From positions 62,001-126,000 of the forward strand of contig JAEEQH010000004.1 in assembly GCA_016285245.1 (NCBI GenBank): a DNA stretch of 64,000 bases, read 5' to 3'. The stretch comes from Prevotella sp. GTDB taxonomy: Bacteria; Bacteroidota; Bacteroidia; Bacteroidales; Bacteroidaceae. The notes below the pieces were generated by a model. That model was given only the letters and a program-made list of their open reading frames with translations. It was not told the DNA's origin and searched no databases. The translations under genes and the position numbers were made by a program. This document shows, piece after piece, positions 41,601-47,114 of this stretch. Positions within the stretch are counted from its first letter, which is position 1, and each line of letters opens with the position of its first letter.

Positions 41601-44600
41601 TCTGAAACGTGTGTTCGGCGGTAATAACACCAGCGGCAACGTCAATGGTTCTATCACCGTGGAGATTGAGGAGAACGGTTGCGAACCAATTCACATTCAA
41701 AATCTGTATGCCGGCGGCTATCTAGCCCCCTACTCTGTTTATGGTTATAAGTCGCGTGGCGTAGTTAATAAAGCTGAAGATGGCGACAGACTGTATAACG
41801 ACCCCGTCATCAACGTCATTTCGGCATCCCGCATTGACAATATCTTTGGCGGTGGTTACCAAGCTACCGTGGTGGGTAATCCACACGTCAACGTGAACAT
41901 GAAGAAAGGTCTGGTGGATGCAAGCTTCGTAGCTGCTCATGCAGATTTCGTTGGCGAGCACACGGAAGATGGTGTTCTTCTCTATAAGGGATTAGACACT
42001 AACGGAACCCTCGAAGTCGGTACCATCGGTACCATCTACGGCGGTGGTAACCAGGCCGACATCTGGGGTAACACGTACGTGGACATTGGTACGGGTGAAT
42101 GGCTGAACCTGAGCCGTCAGCGCGAAATGCTGGGTACCTATAGTGATGAAACGACAACCATCACAACTCCGACAACATTCACGTATAAGAAACTCAATGA
42201 AGAAGACCCCTCAGAACAGTGGACGTATGTGGATAATGCAGATCCAGATAATCCTGTAACCAGAGGTTTAGGTGCCAATCGCCCCACCCCAACCCGCCAT
42301 GCTGCCACGATTACCGGTAATGTGTTCGGTGGCGGTAAGGGTCTGGAAGACGAATTCTACTGTAAGAAAGGTATGGTGGGAGAAGATGGCAAAGGTGCAA
42401 ACGCTGATTTTTCCGACAACGTGGATTATAAGGATGGCAATACGAATGTCACCATTGCTCACGGCACGGTGCGTGGCAATGTCTATGGCGGTGGTGAGGT
42501 TGGCCGCGTGGAAAAGAACTCTATGGTGACAATCGGCAAGGAAGACGGCACCGGCTCACCCGAAATCCTGGGCGACGTGTTCGGTGGCGGCAAGGGCAAG
42601 GAGACGCACGGCTACTCAGCACTGCTGCGCGGTAACCCCACCGTCATCATTCAGGGCACAGCCAAGGTTCGCGGTAGCGTATACGGCGGCGGTGAGATCG
42701 CCTCGGTGGCCAGATATAAAGTCGTTAATGGTACACCGGTGGCACTGGCCAACAACACCAGCGGTTTCTGTAAGGTGATAGTCAGAGGCCATGCAGAAAT
42801 TGGTCCCGACAACATGCAGATGAAGAAGGAGGATGGTGAAGGGAATCCGTTGCCTCCCGACGACAAGGGCCATGTGTTTGGTGCCGGTAAGGGTGTCCTG
42901 CCTAATGTGTATGATTATAAGACTAAAGCTGTCTACGAGGCAGAGGAGCATACAGAACCTTATGATCCTGATAAGCACAGGCCCAAGCGTATGCTGGCCG
43001 CCGTTATGCCATTAATGGATAATGAGAGTAGTACTTGGGAATATTCTGATGCCCCACACGAAAACAAGTGGGAGTATTTCGGAAGTGATGCCATTTACCA
43101 CTCGTTCATCGAGACGCTGGCCTTGTCATCGAATACCGACGTGACCATCAGCGACAATGCCTTCATCAAGGGCTCCGTCTATGGCGGCAGTGAGAACGGT
43201 ATCGTTCAGTATGATACGCACGTGACAATCAAGGACAACTGTCAGATTGGTTGCGGCAAAGGTAAGACAGAGCCATATAGCGAAGAACTATGGACACAGG
43301 CACTGGCTGCCGATGATTATGCTAAACTTGCAGCTATTGAAGCTTTGATGCCAGAGTGCGCACACTGGGACTACGTCAATACGAGTGCTGCACCTTACGA
43401 TCCGTTTGCTAAATACAAGCTAACGGTTGACGGTAAGGACAAGTACTATTACGATGAAGACCATAAGAAATATGCAGAAGGAGGCTCCAACATAGCTAAA
43501 GACGGTCACAGCTACTATGGCAACGTCTTCGGTGGCGGTAGCGGTGTGATTCCGTATGCACCGGGCCTGTGGCACCGTGCAACAGGTCAAGTACGTGGCA
43601 ATACCGTGGTGGACATCACTGGCGGACACATCCTGACCTGTGTCTATGGCGGTAATGAGCATACCGACGTGGGTACGTACACAAAGGACGCAACCAATAA
43701 CAACGATCCCATTATACCTGAGTCGGGCGGCAAGTGTACCGTCAACATGGTGGGTGGTACAGTTGGCGTGCCCCGTACCCCGAGCCAGATTTCCGCTTTC
43801 CCCTTCCCGGGTTACCTCTTCGGTTCGGGCAAGGGCGACCAGCGCATCTTCTTCAACACGTGGACGAACGTCACGAATACCGAGGTCAACATCACTGGCA
43901 ACGCCCGTATCTTTGGATCTGTGTTAGGCGGCGGTGAGGATGGACACGTCATCAACGATGCCAAGACCACCATTGGTGGCAGTGTAAGCATCGACCTCAA
44001 TGGCGACGGTGACAAGACCGACGAGGGTGAGACGTTCACAGCCGCCGGATTGATAATCGGCACCACGGGTACGTCATACGCCGACGGTCACGTCTTCGGC
44101 GCCGGCCGTGGCTTCAGCGGTGAGGCTCTGACGGCTGGTAGCGTGGGCGGTAACGTGGAGGTGAACATCAAGGGAGGCTCCATACTCGGCTCCGTTTATG
44201 GCGGAGGCCGATTGGCCTCAGTGGGTACCCCATTCACTTCTGTCAATAGCACACAGTATGGTACGTTCATTGAAGATGATCCTGAGACGACAGATGTCGA
44301 CGAGAGTTTGGCCCATGGTCATGTGACGGTGAACATCACCGGTGGCACTATTGGTAATGATTACGAGGACATTTATCTGGATGGAGCTGATAAAACAACC
44401 GCAGATGGATGGACTGAAGAGGAATGGAATACCTGGAAGGCCAACAACTGCGTTCCTTACACCGAGTTTGAACTTAGCGAAGATGTCTACCGTGCAACCC
44501 ATACCAAGGGCGGTAATGTCTTTGGCGGCAGCATGGGACGCCTCACGCTGCTTGATGGCAGCCTTGCTCCGAAATGGACTCAGCTGGGACAGGCGAAGTC

Positions 44601-46962
44601 GGCTACTGTCAACATCAGCGGCAACAGCACCGTCATCAAGAGCTGTGTCTACGGCGGTAGCGAGTTAGGTACCATACGCGACAACACCACCGTCGTCATC
44701 GGTAAGAAGAGCAAAACGGATACTGATGAACCGACCCGTCCTACCATCATGCGCGACCTTTATGGCGGCGGCTACGGAAGCGTAGATGACACCAAAGTAG
44801 GATACATTGAGACCACGGATGATGAAGACAACACGATTGTCTTCAGGTTCACGCCTATGCAGTGGGCCGGATGTGTGGGCAAAAGCTCTGAAATAGACAT
44901 CTACAACGGTTGGGTGAAGCGTAATGTGTATGGCGGCGGTGAGATGGCATCGGTGGGTATCTTCAACTATGAGATTAGGAAAGTGGCCACCGAAGACGTT
45001 AGCAAATTAACCGAAGCTGACGTGACGGATACTGACTACAAGACTGGTGATACCTGGAAGTATCAGTATATCAAGAAGCACCATGACGAAGCCAACGGCT
45101 TTGCCTTGAGCTGGCCGTATGAGGTAGAGTATGTTCCCGGAGGATATGTTGGTGATACTTATATCAACATCTACGGCGGACGCCTTGGTGTTGACGATGA
45201 CTACAACATCTGGAAGGACAATGGCGACATCTACGGCGGCAGTAAGGGTATTGCCGGCGACCGCTACAAGATGGCCTTCTGCGGCAATGTGGGCTCGAGC
45301 CACATCAACATCGAGTATCCGAGCACGAACACAGCTAACTTCTCGAACTACCTGACAAAGAGGGAGACCAGCGTGGGCAGCGGTGTGTATGTTTATGACC
45401 ACGACTGCATCGTCGGTGCCGTCTATGGCGGCGGTGAGGACGGTCACGTCATGGGCGATACGCACGTGACGCTCAAAAATGGTCTGATTGGCCACGCCAT
45501 GTACGGCGGCGGCTCGGGTAAGGGTAAATACAATGAGAGACGACTGAAGATTGGTGCTAAACCTATCGACGATACTCTCCCCAAGGAAAATTGGACATAC
45601 GCTGAGGAGGATAAAGTGGATGCCAATATCTACAGCATCACTGCCGGTAAGGTGTATGGCAACACCCACGTCAAGATGGAGGGCGGCTATGTAGGGCGCT
45701 TCGTCTACGGCGGAGGCAACATGGGCTCCGTGGGTAAGGGTAACTATGCCGGTGCAACAGACGACTACTCGTATTATGGTACCTATAATGGTTACGGCGA
45801 GCATCTCCACGACGACGCTGACGATTCGAAGGACGAGAAGCTCTGGACGCATAGCGAGGACTTCAATCCAAATGAGCCGATCAGTGCCGATAACCTACCG
45901 GTGACCATGGCCGACCACTTCCTGAGCAGCGGTAAGACCGAGGTCGAGATTTTCGGCGGCAAGATTGGTTATGTCAAGGCTGATCCTACGAAGAGCATCA
46001 AGGACGGCCTGCCCTACGGTAGCGTCTTTGGCGGCAGCCGCGGTGAGTCTGCCCCGAACATCGGCGAGTCGCCACGTTATCTCTACAGCCCCGAGTTCTT
46101 CTCTGGCTATGTCAACGAGACTAAGGTTACCATCGGTGATCCTGACAAGATGAGCGATAAGAGTTACACTGGTCCTACTATCATCGGCTCCGTCTTCGGT
46201 GGCGGTCAGGACGGTCACGTCCGCCGCGACACCCATGTCATCGTTAATGCGGGTGAGATTGGCTTGCCCTATGACGAGGAGTCTACTGCCAAGACAAACG
46301 TAACCATGGTTGGAACCTCCGACACCGACAACCCGCAGTGGCTGCACCGCGGTAACGTCTATGGTGCCGGCTCGGGTATCGGTAAGTACAAGTTTGACTT
46401 CAGTAACGATGGCAACATCGATGAAACCGGAGCCGAAATTGACTATAAAAATCCACAGACTGGTAGAACATCAAAGGTGAAGGAGATAGACTTCAGCACC
46501 TCTGCTGGTTCGGTTACCCGCTTCACGAAAGTGGAGGTCAAGGGCGGCCTCATCCACCGTAACGTCTATGGTGGCGGCTCGATGTCGAGTGTCGGTCCCC
46601 CGAAGATTCCACCCACGCGACCTGACGGTGACGGCTACATCAAAGATGATGAGCTTGATGGCCATGGTCCTGGCAAGCAGACGCTCAACGAGGTGATTGT
46701 TGGCGGTGTTAGTGGTGTGAAAGCCCAGATTGGCACACCGGACGGATTCACCACTGGCCTCAAATACAACCCGAACTATGGCGGCTACGTCTTCGGCGCC
46801 AGCCGTGGTGATCTGAGCCTCGGCGAGAGCTATGGCACCTCCGTCTGGACAAGGGTGAAGATTCTGAAGGGTGCCAGCATCAGAGGCAACGTCTTCGGTG
46901 GCGGTGACAACGGTTTGGTGAAGCAGGATACCGACGTGATCATCGGCGAGAAGAAAGAATAA
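26644..46962 (+). CDS. Giant exported VYGGG-repeat protein (6772 aa)
   Basis: An uninterrupted 20.3-kb frame for a protein of about 0.7 MDa. Signal peptide residues 1-40: the n-region is coded by the dispersed 'cacggattatacgga' repeat, then VRLTITLLLTVLMAV and cleavage after VTAQ. The rest is almost entirely repeats built on [VI]-[YF]-G-G-G-[NKEL] followed by T-x-V-x-I/V strands and G-G-x-I/V turns, roughly one per 40-60 residues. Higher-order modules recur: an 'FGCNNxNGTPKG' segment followed by 'VYGGGNxAxY' and a VFGGGNG segment, five times. Residues about 2511-4590 are repeated at about 4750-6770. It is poor in Cys apart from the conserved FGCN. It ends 'GLVKQDTDVIIGEKKE' without any sorting tail, LPXTG-like or membrane domain. 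No catalytic motif was seen. A surface or matrix beta-solenoid is the likely architecture; function unknown. Confidence 0.85.
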   Translation: MNKIFTQNHGLYGIYGFHGVRLTITLLLTVLMAVSNVTAQVKIRGNVFGGGNEAPVGGSVTVNMTGGTVNGDVYGGGAKANTNTDNWDGSTFSQSYHKVTIKEGESVEGYYTDAAGTTPAAGTAVDEKDYYKKNETIVKLSGGEVKQDIYGGGLGYDDADNTKDKPANVYGDVTVTTTGGKARDVFGANNVLGTPKGVIAVNINGTAEDGVRNVYGGGNQATYEGASTTVTMTAGKAENVYGGGLSADVAGSVTVNIQGGTVTTDVYGGGALGNTNTGNWNSATSTLTPTYSTTVNLTDGTITGNVYGGALGQKAVADNPATTDVDESDDGVAALVYGNVTVNIGAAAVAPSTDPTGNITIGGSVFGCNNANGTPKGDVVVNVYKTHHTTTQTNNQYPSFTTGLNLDDATDALYALKAVYGGGNEAAYVPVAGTSTPHSTTVHVWGCDENTVKAVYGGGNAADVGDGSITANTNVIIDGGRFYTIFGGGNGAGLNNPGANIFGTATTDIKGGLFNQIFGGSNSKGDVEVVALSIDNSTCELMVNESFGGANMSPLTGNVITTLTCSENVFKIGTFYGGSNQASIDGNVTLNVYGGQYNNIFGGSKGVAAAAAHGEPGDQDYTPAVTAVSADITGNVTLNLYGGTIDENAFGGSNINGSIGGKITVNVLNNGGNCALSVAGNIYGAGNVTPYTPTYALGENETERISPVVNVIHGTVANVFGGAKGETATVTASPQVNIGYDATTMGDLETENTLLYSITQDKTNYTSDLTPDNFAAVVTDTVYGGGDLAQVSGDTEVYLRKTNSQVGALFGGGNMADVSGNTTVSILGGTVTHDVYGGGALADVGTGGETPTTHQVLITGGTITENVYGGGLGRIHEAAVDDDPLTTDVDESKPEVIAIAALVNGTVAVKLNENNGTAKVGGSLFGCNNLNGTPKGNVTVDIYGTYDTGSKPTKFADYLAVSDGDLGSHPFELAGVFGGGNLAAYNPTSGSTTVNIHGCGTSSIKEVYGGGNAASVTDCAVNVYGAYEIGYVYGGGKGTKIGIDDATADAAADVTGSATTTINGGTIYRTFGGSNTNGNIGTSTLTIEQGTNTETGCEPKLGDVFSYGNRATMSSPATVTLGCLTNKVGALYGGAMNADINNNITLNVKGGTYSKVFGGNKTGGSINGSITVNIEEESTSCGINIDDLYGCGNEAPYSIYGTEKNSSDQWIVKNENSEPGFPKADPQINLRSFTSIGNVFGAGLGESAVVLGTPTININVIKASGYTLGNVYGGGSMASVTGNTVINIGTAPTVTMATVTEDNPATTEVNEHTPAVLSAAISGDVFGGGYGASTEVSGTATINIGERSGSEGSYVYTDRGASFSNNSNIYGGSALGTVATTQVNLYAGTIAANVFGGGKGRLAEGEPETEGYVAAQGATISTKATVNLCDATVTGNIYGGCNDMGTTAEAELNLLGGSVGTSGVGDMVFGGGKGHATTTNTATVNVGSQTTTGEPPVTTYAGTSSIYSNVYGGSALGAVGTAIVNLNHVTTLTGHVFGGGMGEGTSDDTKATITTSATVNQNGITLAADKDIYGGCNINGTAAATYVYVLGGTVNDVFGGGLGQHTGVTGNVLVEVGHFNGTNAVSGTATVTRNVYGGSAKGAVNSNTSNTTTVNLWKGAINGDVYGGGLGDKASMGEGHADIAAVVNGNVRVNLNGYDDESTPTAMGECVVKGSIFGGNNANGSPAGTAEVHIYKTVGWTDNHGTPEDTSDDISHVRTVTPSTADAATYELTAVYGGGNLAAFNGTTTNVVIETCDPSIKTVYGGGNAADATNTSVLVKGAYEIGTVFGGGNGEVTPANVSGTATTVLNGGRIHDFYGGSNTRGTIGTYNESTHETSGGTNITINDLSISTETGCGLQFDNIYGAGKSANVDGNISMTMGCLSDAFTVQNLYGGAQAADVRGDVTLTVTSGSFTNVFGGNNVTGTIHGNITVNLEETGCKPLTVGNVYGGGNLAPYSGQTTVNLKSFTSVGNVYGGGLGAAAIVTGSTTVNIDQVYGAFTTDSLGVITGNVYGGGSEASVVGSTHVNIGTHSTVTMASLEDDSETPAKENEKTVVGTKILGNVFGGGYGADTNVSENVEVVIGGNTTYVNDSLRISGDVYGGSALGTVNGASADASKHTTVTLNKGKVTGSVYGGGLGDKASLGGSHADHAAMVNGAITVTVNGGKAANVFGCNNVNGSPQSTVAVYVNGTATDVALGTAAIGNVYGGGNQAAYTYRDNAHPLLVEINLAPSATDCIVGNVYGGGLSADVEGSIMVNVKGGRVLNDVYGGGALANTNTANWDGSALSDDGYHKVTGLTAGSSFVKGLYTKSGNTYTLITDKDLKAADGTDYYRLGTTYNTTVNLTGGIVGNAYGGGLGDLAVLNSGDDTSHTDQEANVYGDVSVNVNGTGFTAQNDAYMEYWKFENNDYVKKELDNTAYVPKTGRVFGCNNLNGTPKGNVTVDVRRTRKLNELGTAFIEGHETNKYEIRGVYGGGNMANYNPVTGKKTALDVHNCEETMIEKVYGGGNSASVPETHVTIYGAREIHYVFGGGNGADVVWKNGRWQENDGANVTGNANVVLKGGNISDAFIGSDTKGSVANPSANVISDTGGDCKLKLTNFYGSSKRADVFGDVNVKISTCSKDDIENVYAGSYDAQIHGNITMTVTSGILKNVYGGNDRLGSIGGNIFLNIEEADECRPIIIQNLYGGGFNAPYPGEGATKLKAGGNPNNHDDYDDPVTSGKITINVKSCTRIDNIFGGGFGENAVVTGETEINVNMKNGTWAGQNLPDLTGYPGQTPPNIENVGGVNKIKNEIGTIGNIYGGGNQGAVAGIATINIGTESEIQHLVYAPSDPARDEDDYIRKSFPVLGAHITGNVYGGGNLADVTKEVMGKDAQNKPIYRAGTGRTYVNICAKETSGVYKAVSNGTVTIEGNVYGGGRGLADNFFCRQGMVGLENENDGSPRDDEGTTVRIGNGTIENNVYGGGEVGRVEWNSHVTIGLTPASDGLESAPVIKGSVFGGGKGVSTHGYSALLRGDTHVTVQANAKVKECVYGGGEIASVGRYNVATAANAATYGVEPGMPYSLFDARTGQCHVTVQGNAVIGPDAAMTMPTFLGNVFGGGKGVLPYEGYAANEDPWRMPPDNTQQYYARSTQKAAYLKYVETLALATRTYVTIDGNAFVKGSVYGGSEEGIVQQNTLVKIKGGQIGCGKNTTDRHPSTVWDIVTPADNNPDYECASWPYEAPYDTYDMYAGTTGYDSKDGATTGKDGHTYYGNVFGGGCGKDPYQAGEWHTRAGAVGGNTRIEITGGHILTNVYGGNELTNVGTDGVDTTGVCIITMSGGTLGVPRTLDQIKNHPVTCYLFGGGKGDQRVLFNKETNVRDVVVSVTGGTIYGSVFGGGEDGHVMRDVTMTIGNTDGTGPKIGTWGTSYVDGNVFGGGRGFAGDAYTAGNVAGSIDLTIKGGTMLGSIYGGGRLGSVGYGLYDATTNSSPTPGYGEMRDDDKLDNGTTTTFYNSRIANWHNLGRGRGHVNVNISGGTIGNDYEFEFITPETTIDDTYRSTHYVPYTLFDTDNRLLRTKGGNVFAGGMGRRTKLDGTTPISLTDDGIDWHKLGNVKSTKLTISGTPWIKGSVYGGGEFGAVTGSRAVLEESTPVLDAENNAISAGTEIVISGGTIGTMMQQGVAANTVTSTTTGSGDNRYTFGSVYGGGYGTEDDATPLVTDVETFGAYVNSNTYINMTAGAVRASVYGGGEMACVKGNTYVNVGGGTIGVGEVRVTAGDKQDYVLFGGYRMGNVYGGGKGSTNAVYSGLVKGNTYVNISAGAGSGEPFIYHNVYGGGAYGSVGTFTPTTSVPSAWTSGGKATVTVTGGTIGINGWDNGMVNGSGRGDVSAAAGSDPYDKLAWVHDTEVTIGTSGAGPAIKGSVYGGGENGHNFADATVNVLGGTIGVASDDATWGSLDIKTRGNVFGAGCGTDTYDVTVGVNTYKRHNAMAGIVRGNTTVHVSGGQVYNSVYGGGSMGSVGTITNFFDLDTQANGSYLYKHCKESTDGKGTLYDFGLSWPYEFTYAENTGLATVTVDVTAVVDGWVFGSAKGTVDDGVSDISQQRYAEAKLANVRATLVTIGTSGGSAAAPTINQSVYGGGEDGHVYEDASVTIHHGTITHSVFGGGKGDGKFTTTLRVAKGGDNSTEYDELPEQNVNSWTAGRVYGNSTVTMNGGTVGWFIYGGGNLGSVGKGNYSGGSDDYSTGGYGEMPPQANQKLWSNTDFTGSGTATVNLFGGTVGNGSGTDDDGIPHGSVFGGSRGKAAASCKRSPRYKYVPDFFLGYVNNAIINIGGTMTNDVITEATGDSPEIYGSVYGGGQDGHVRNSTEVRIFKGKIKGHTSDASGRSGNVFGAGSGIGTYIDGGIKKVNNSSGSVTCTTLVEVYGDDDKGESTNKTVIKGNVYGGGALASVGPPKTPAQASDEQKDTTSTVKSHSHTRVNFKGGYIGGSIFGASRGPGDSYLTTEPIPVFDTTDRGVGHPAGSYDETKYATDIWSYAYVSGGRIAGNVYGGGEGGIVKRDTEVHLTGGTIGSDTGGGDAYGGGKGTANIAADVGGNTLVELNNNVDPSETGCIVKRIFGCNDFKGTPKGHVKVHVYATQNANTTSKPHINTKFNRRPANKDKEKKTLDDYKAYLQTVIDATKSGESYVDSRITGSVITSAQDTHNNGSATEEQLTEAINNVLEELCKLYDVEAVYGGGNLAMYEPYETNEYTEVIIDGCNYTSIRQVYGGGNAASTPATSVTVNETYEIDELFGGGNGKDNYQHPIDGKWYQNLGANVGYKSTSTHPKGAGQGTGEEGNPYQAVDQTYDPEPTVSRGKRMDPDNHYIYGAGTTITKIFGGTVHTAYGGSNEKGYVRTSATSQYESKNECDLNINETYGAGKNAPVDGDVNLNMNCAKGIEEIFGGSKESDVNADIHLKITNGSSLKRVFGGNNTSGNVNGSITVEIEENGCEPIHIQNLYAGGYLAPYSVYGYKSRGVVNKAEDGDRLYNDPVINVISASRIDNIFGGGYQATVVGNPHVNVNMKKGLVDASFVAAHADFVGEHTEDGVLLYKGLDTNGTLEVGTIGTIYGGGNQADIWGNTYVDIGTGEWLNLSRQREMLGTYSDETTTITTPTTFTYKKLNEEDPSEQWTYVDNADPDNPVTRGLGANRPTPTRHAATITGNVFGGGKGLEDEFYCKKGMVGEDGKGANADFSDNVDYKDGNTNVTIAHGTVRGNVYGGGEVGRVEKNSMVTIGKEDGTGSPEILGDVFGGGKGKETHGYSALLRGNPTVIIQGTAKVRGSVYGGGEIASVARYKVVNGTPVALANNTSGFCKVIVRGHAEIGPDNMQMKKEDGEGNPLPPDDKGHVFGAGKGVLPNVYDYKTKAVYEAEEHTEPYDPDKHRPKRMLAAVMPLMDNESSTWEYSDAPHENKWEYFGSDAIYHSFIETLALSSNTDVTISDNAFIKGSVYGGSENGIVQYDTHVTIKDNCQIGCGKGKTEPYSEELWTQALAADDYAKLAAIEALMPECAHWDYVNTSAAPYDPFAKYKLTVDGKDKYYYDEDHKKYAEGGSNIAKDGHSYYGNVFGGGSGVIPYAPGLWHRATGQVRGNTVVDITGGHILTCVYGGNEHTDVGTYTKDATNNNDPIIPESGGKCTVNMVGGTVGVPRTPSQISAFPFPGYLFGSGKGDQRIFFNTWTNVTNTEVNITGNARIFGSVLGGGEDGHVINDAKTTIGGSVSIDLNGDGDKTDEGETFTAAGLIIGTTGTSYADGHVFGAGRGFSGEALTAGSVGGNVEVNIKGGSILGSVYGGGRLASVGTPFTSVNSTQYGTFIEDDPETTDVDESLAHGHVTVNITGGTIGNDYEDIYLDGADKTTADGWTEEEWNTWKANNCVPYTEFELSEDVYRATHTKGGNVFGGSMGRLTLLDGSLAPKWTQLGQAKSATVNISGNSTVIKSCVYGGSELGTIRDNTTVVIGKKSKTDTDEPTRPTIMRDLYGGGYGSVDDTKVGYIETTDDEDNTIVFRFTPMQWAGCVGKSSEIDIYNGWVKRNVYGGGEMASVGIFNYEIRKVATEDVSKLTEADVTDTDYKTGDTWKYQYIKKHHDEANGFALSWPYEVEYVPGGYVGDTYINIYGGRLGVDDDYNIWKDNGDIYGGSKGIAGDRYKMAFCGNVGSSHINIEYPSTNTANFSNYLTKRETSVGSGVYVYDHDCIVGAVYGGGEDGHVMGDTHVTLKNGLIGHAMYGGGSGKGKYNERRLKIGAKPIDDTLPKENWTYAEEDKVDANIYSITAGKVYGNTHVKMEGGYVGRFVYGGGNMGSVGKGNYAGATDDYSYYGTYNGYGEHLHDDADDSKDEKLWTHSEDFNPNEPISADNLPVTMADHFLSSGKTEVEIFGGKIGYVKADPTKSIKDGLPYGSVFGGSRGESAPNIGESPRYLYSPEFFSGYVNETKVTIGDPDKMSDKSYTGPTIIGSVFGGGQDGHVRRDTHVIVNAGEIGLPYDEESTAKTNVTMVGTSDTDNPQWLHRGNVYGAGSGIGKYKFDFSNDGNIDETGAEIDYKNPQTGRTSKVKEIDFSTSAGSVTRFTKVEVKGGLIHRNVYGGGSMSSVGPPKIPPTRPDGDGYIKDDELDGHGPGKQTLNEVIVGGVSGVKAQIGTPDGFTTGLKYNPNYGGYVFGASRGDLSLGESYGTSVWTRVKILKGASIRGNVFGGGDNGLVKQDTDVIIGEKKE
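34174..40400 (+). repeat. Internal duplication of giant gene, copy A
   Basis: Starts at 'VYGGGNMANYNP' and ends near 'YGGGEGGIVKRDTEVHL'. The order of about a dozen distinctive segments matches copy B: 'NLYGGGFNAPY', 'DNFFCRQGMVG', 'THGYSALLRGDTHV', 'HTYYGNVFGGG', 'GGHILTNVYGGNE', 'LGVPRTLDQI', 'GKGDQRVLFN', 'GTSYVDGNVFGGGRGF', 'GLSWPYEFTY', 'SVGKGNYSGGSDDYS', 'GSVFGGSRG' and 'ASVGPPKTP'. The copies are diverged at protein level, so the duplication is not recent. Confidence 0.8.
40900..46944 (+). repeat. Internal duplication of giant gene, copy B
   Basis: Counterpart of 34174-40400: 'VYGGGNLAMYEP', 'NLYAGGYLAPY', 'DEFYCKKGMVG', 'THGYSALLRGNPTV', 'HSYYGNVFGGG', 'GGHILTCVYGGNE', 'VGVPRTPSQI', 'GKGDQRIFFN', 'GTSYADGHVFGAGRGF', 'ALSWPYEVEY', 'SVGKGNYAGATDDYS', 'GSVFGGSRG' and 'SSVGPPKIP' occur in the same order. 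The offset varies from about 6.3 to 6.9 kb because of indels. The gene stops right at the end of this copy. Confidence 0.8.
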
Positions 46963-47004
46963 AGCAGGCTGAGTACCTACGCGAAAAAAGGAAAAGCAAA
47001 AACA

Positions 47005-47072
47005 AAAATCTTCAAAAATCTGACAAGAACAAGCTCATCGAAAGCTATTTTTGTTGGATTTTTGAAGATTTT
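47005..47072. terminator. Bidirectional terminator between convergent genes
   Basis: AAAATCTTCAAAAATC (47005-47020) is exactly complementary to 47057-47072; the 36-nt interior contains a further partial pairing (AGCT...AGCT). A/T-rich flanks give U-tracts in both directions. It lies between the stop of the 6772-aa gene (46962) and that of the exuT-like gene (47115). Confidence 0.65.
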
Positions 47073-47114
47073 CGTTTAATGACAGCGCGTTACGACGCTC
47101 TCACGTCACACGCC

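Noticed and set aside
26644..46962. Regularly spaced repeats suggesting a CRISPR array
   Set aside because: The repeats are degenerate coding units of variable spacing in one continuous frame, not identical short repeats with unique spacers.
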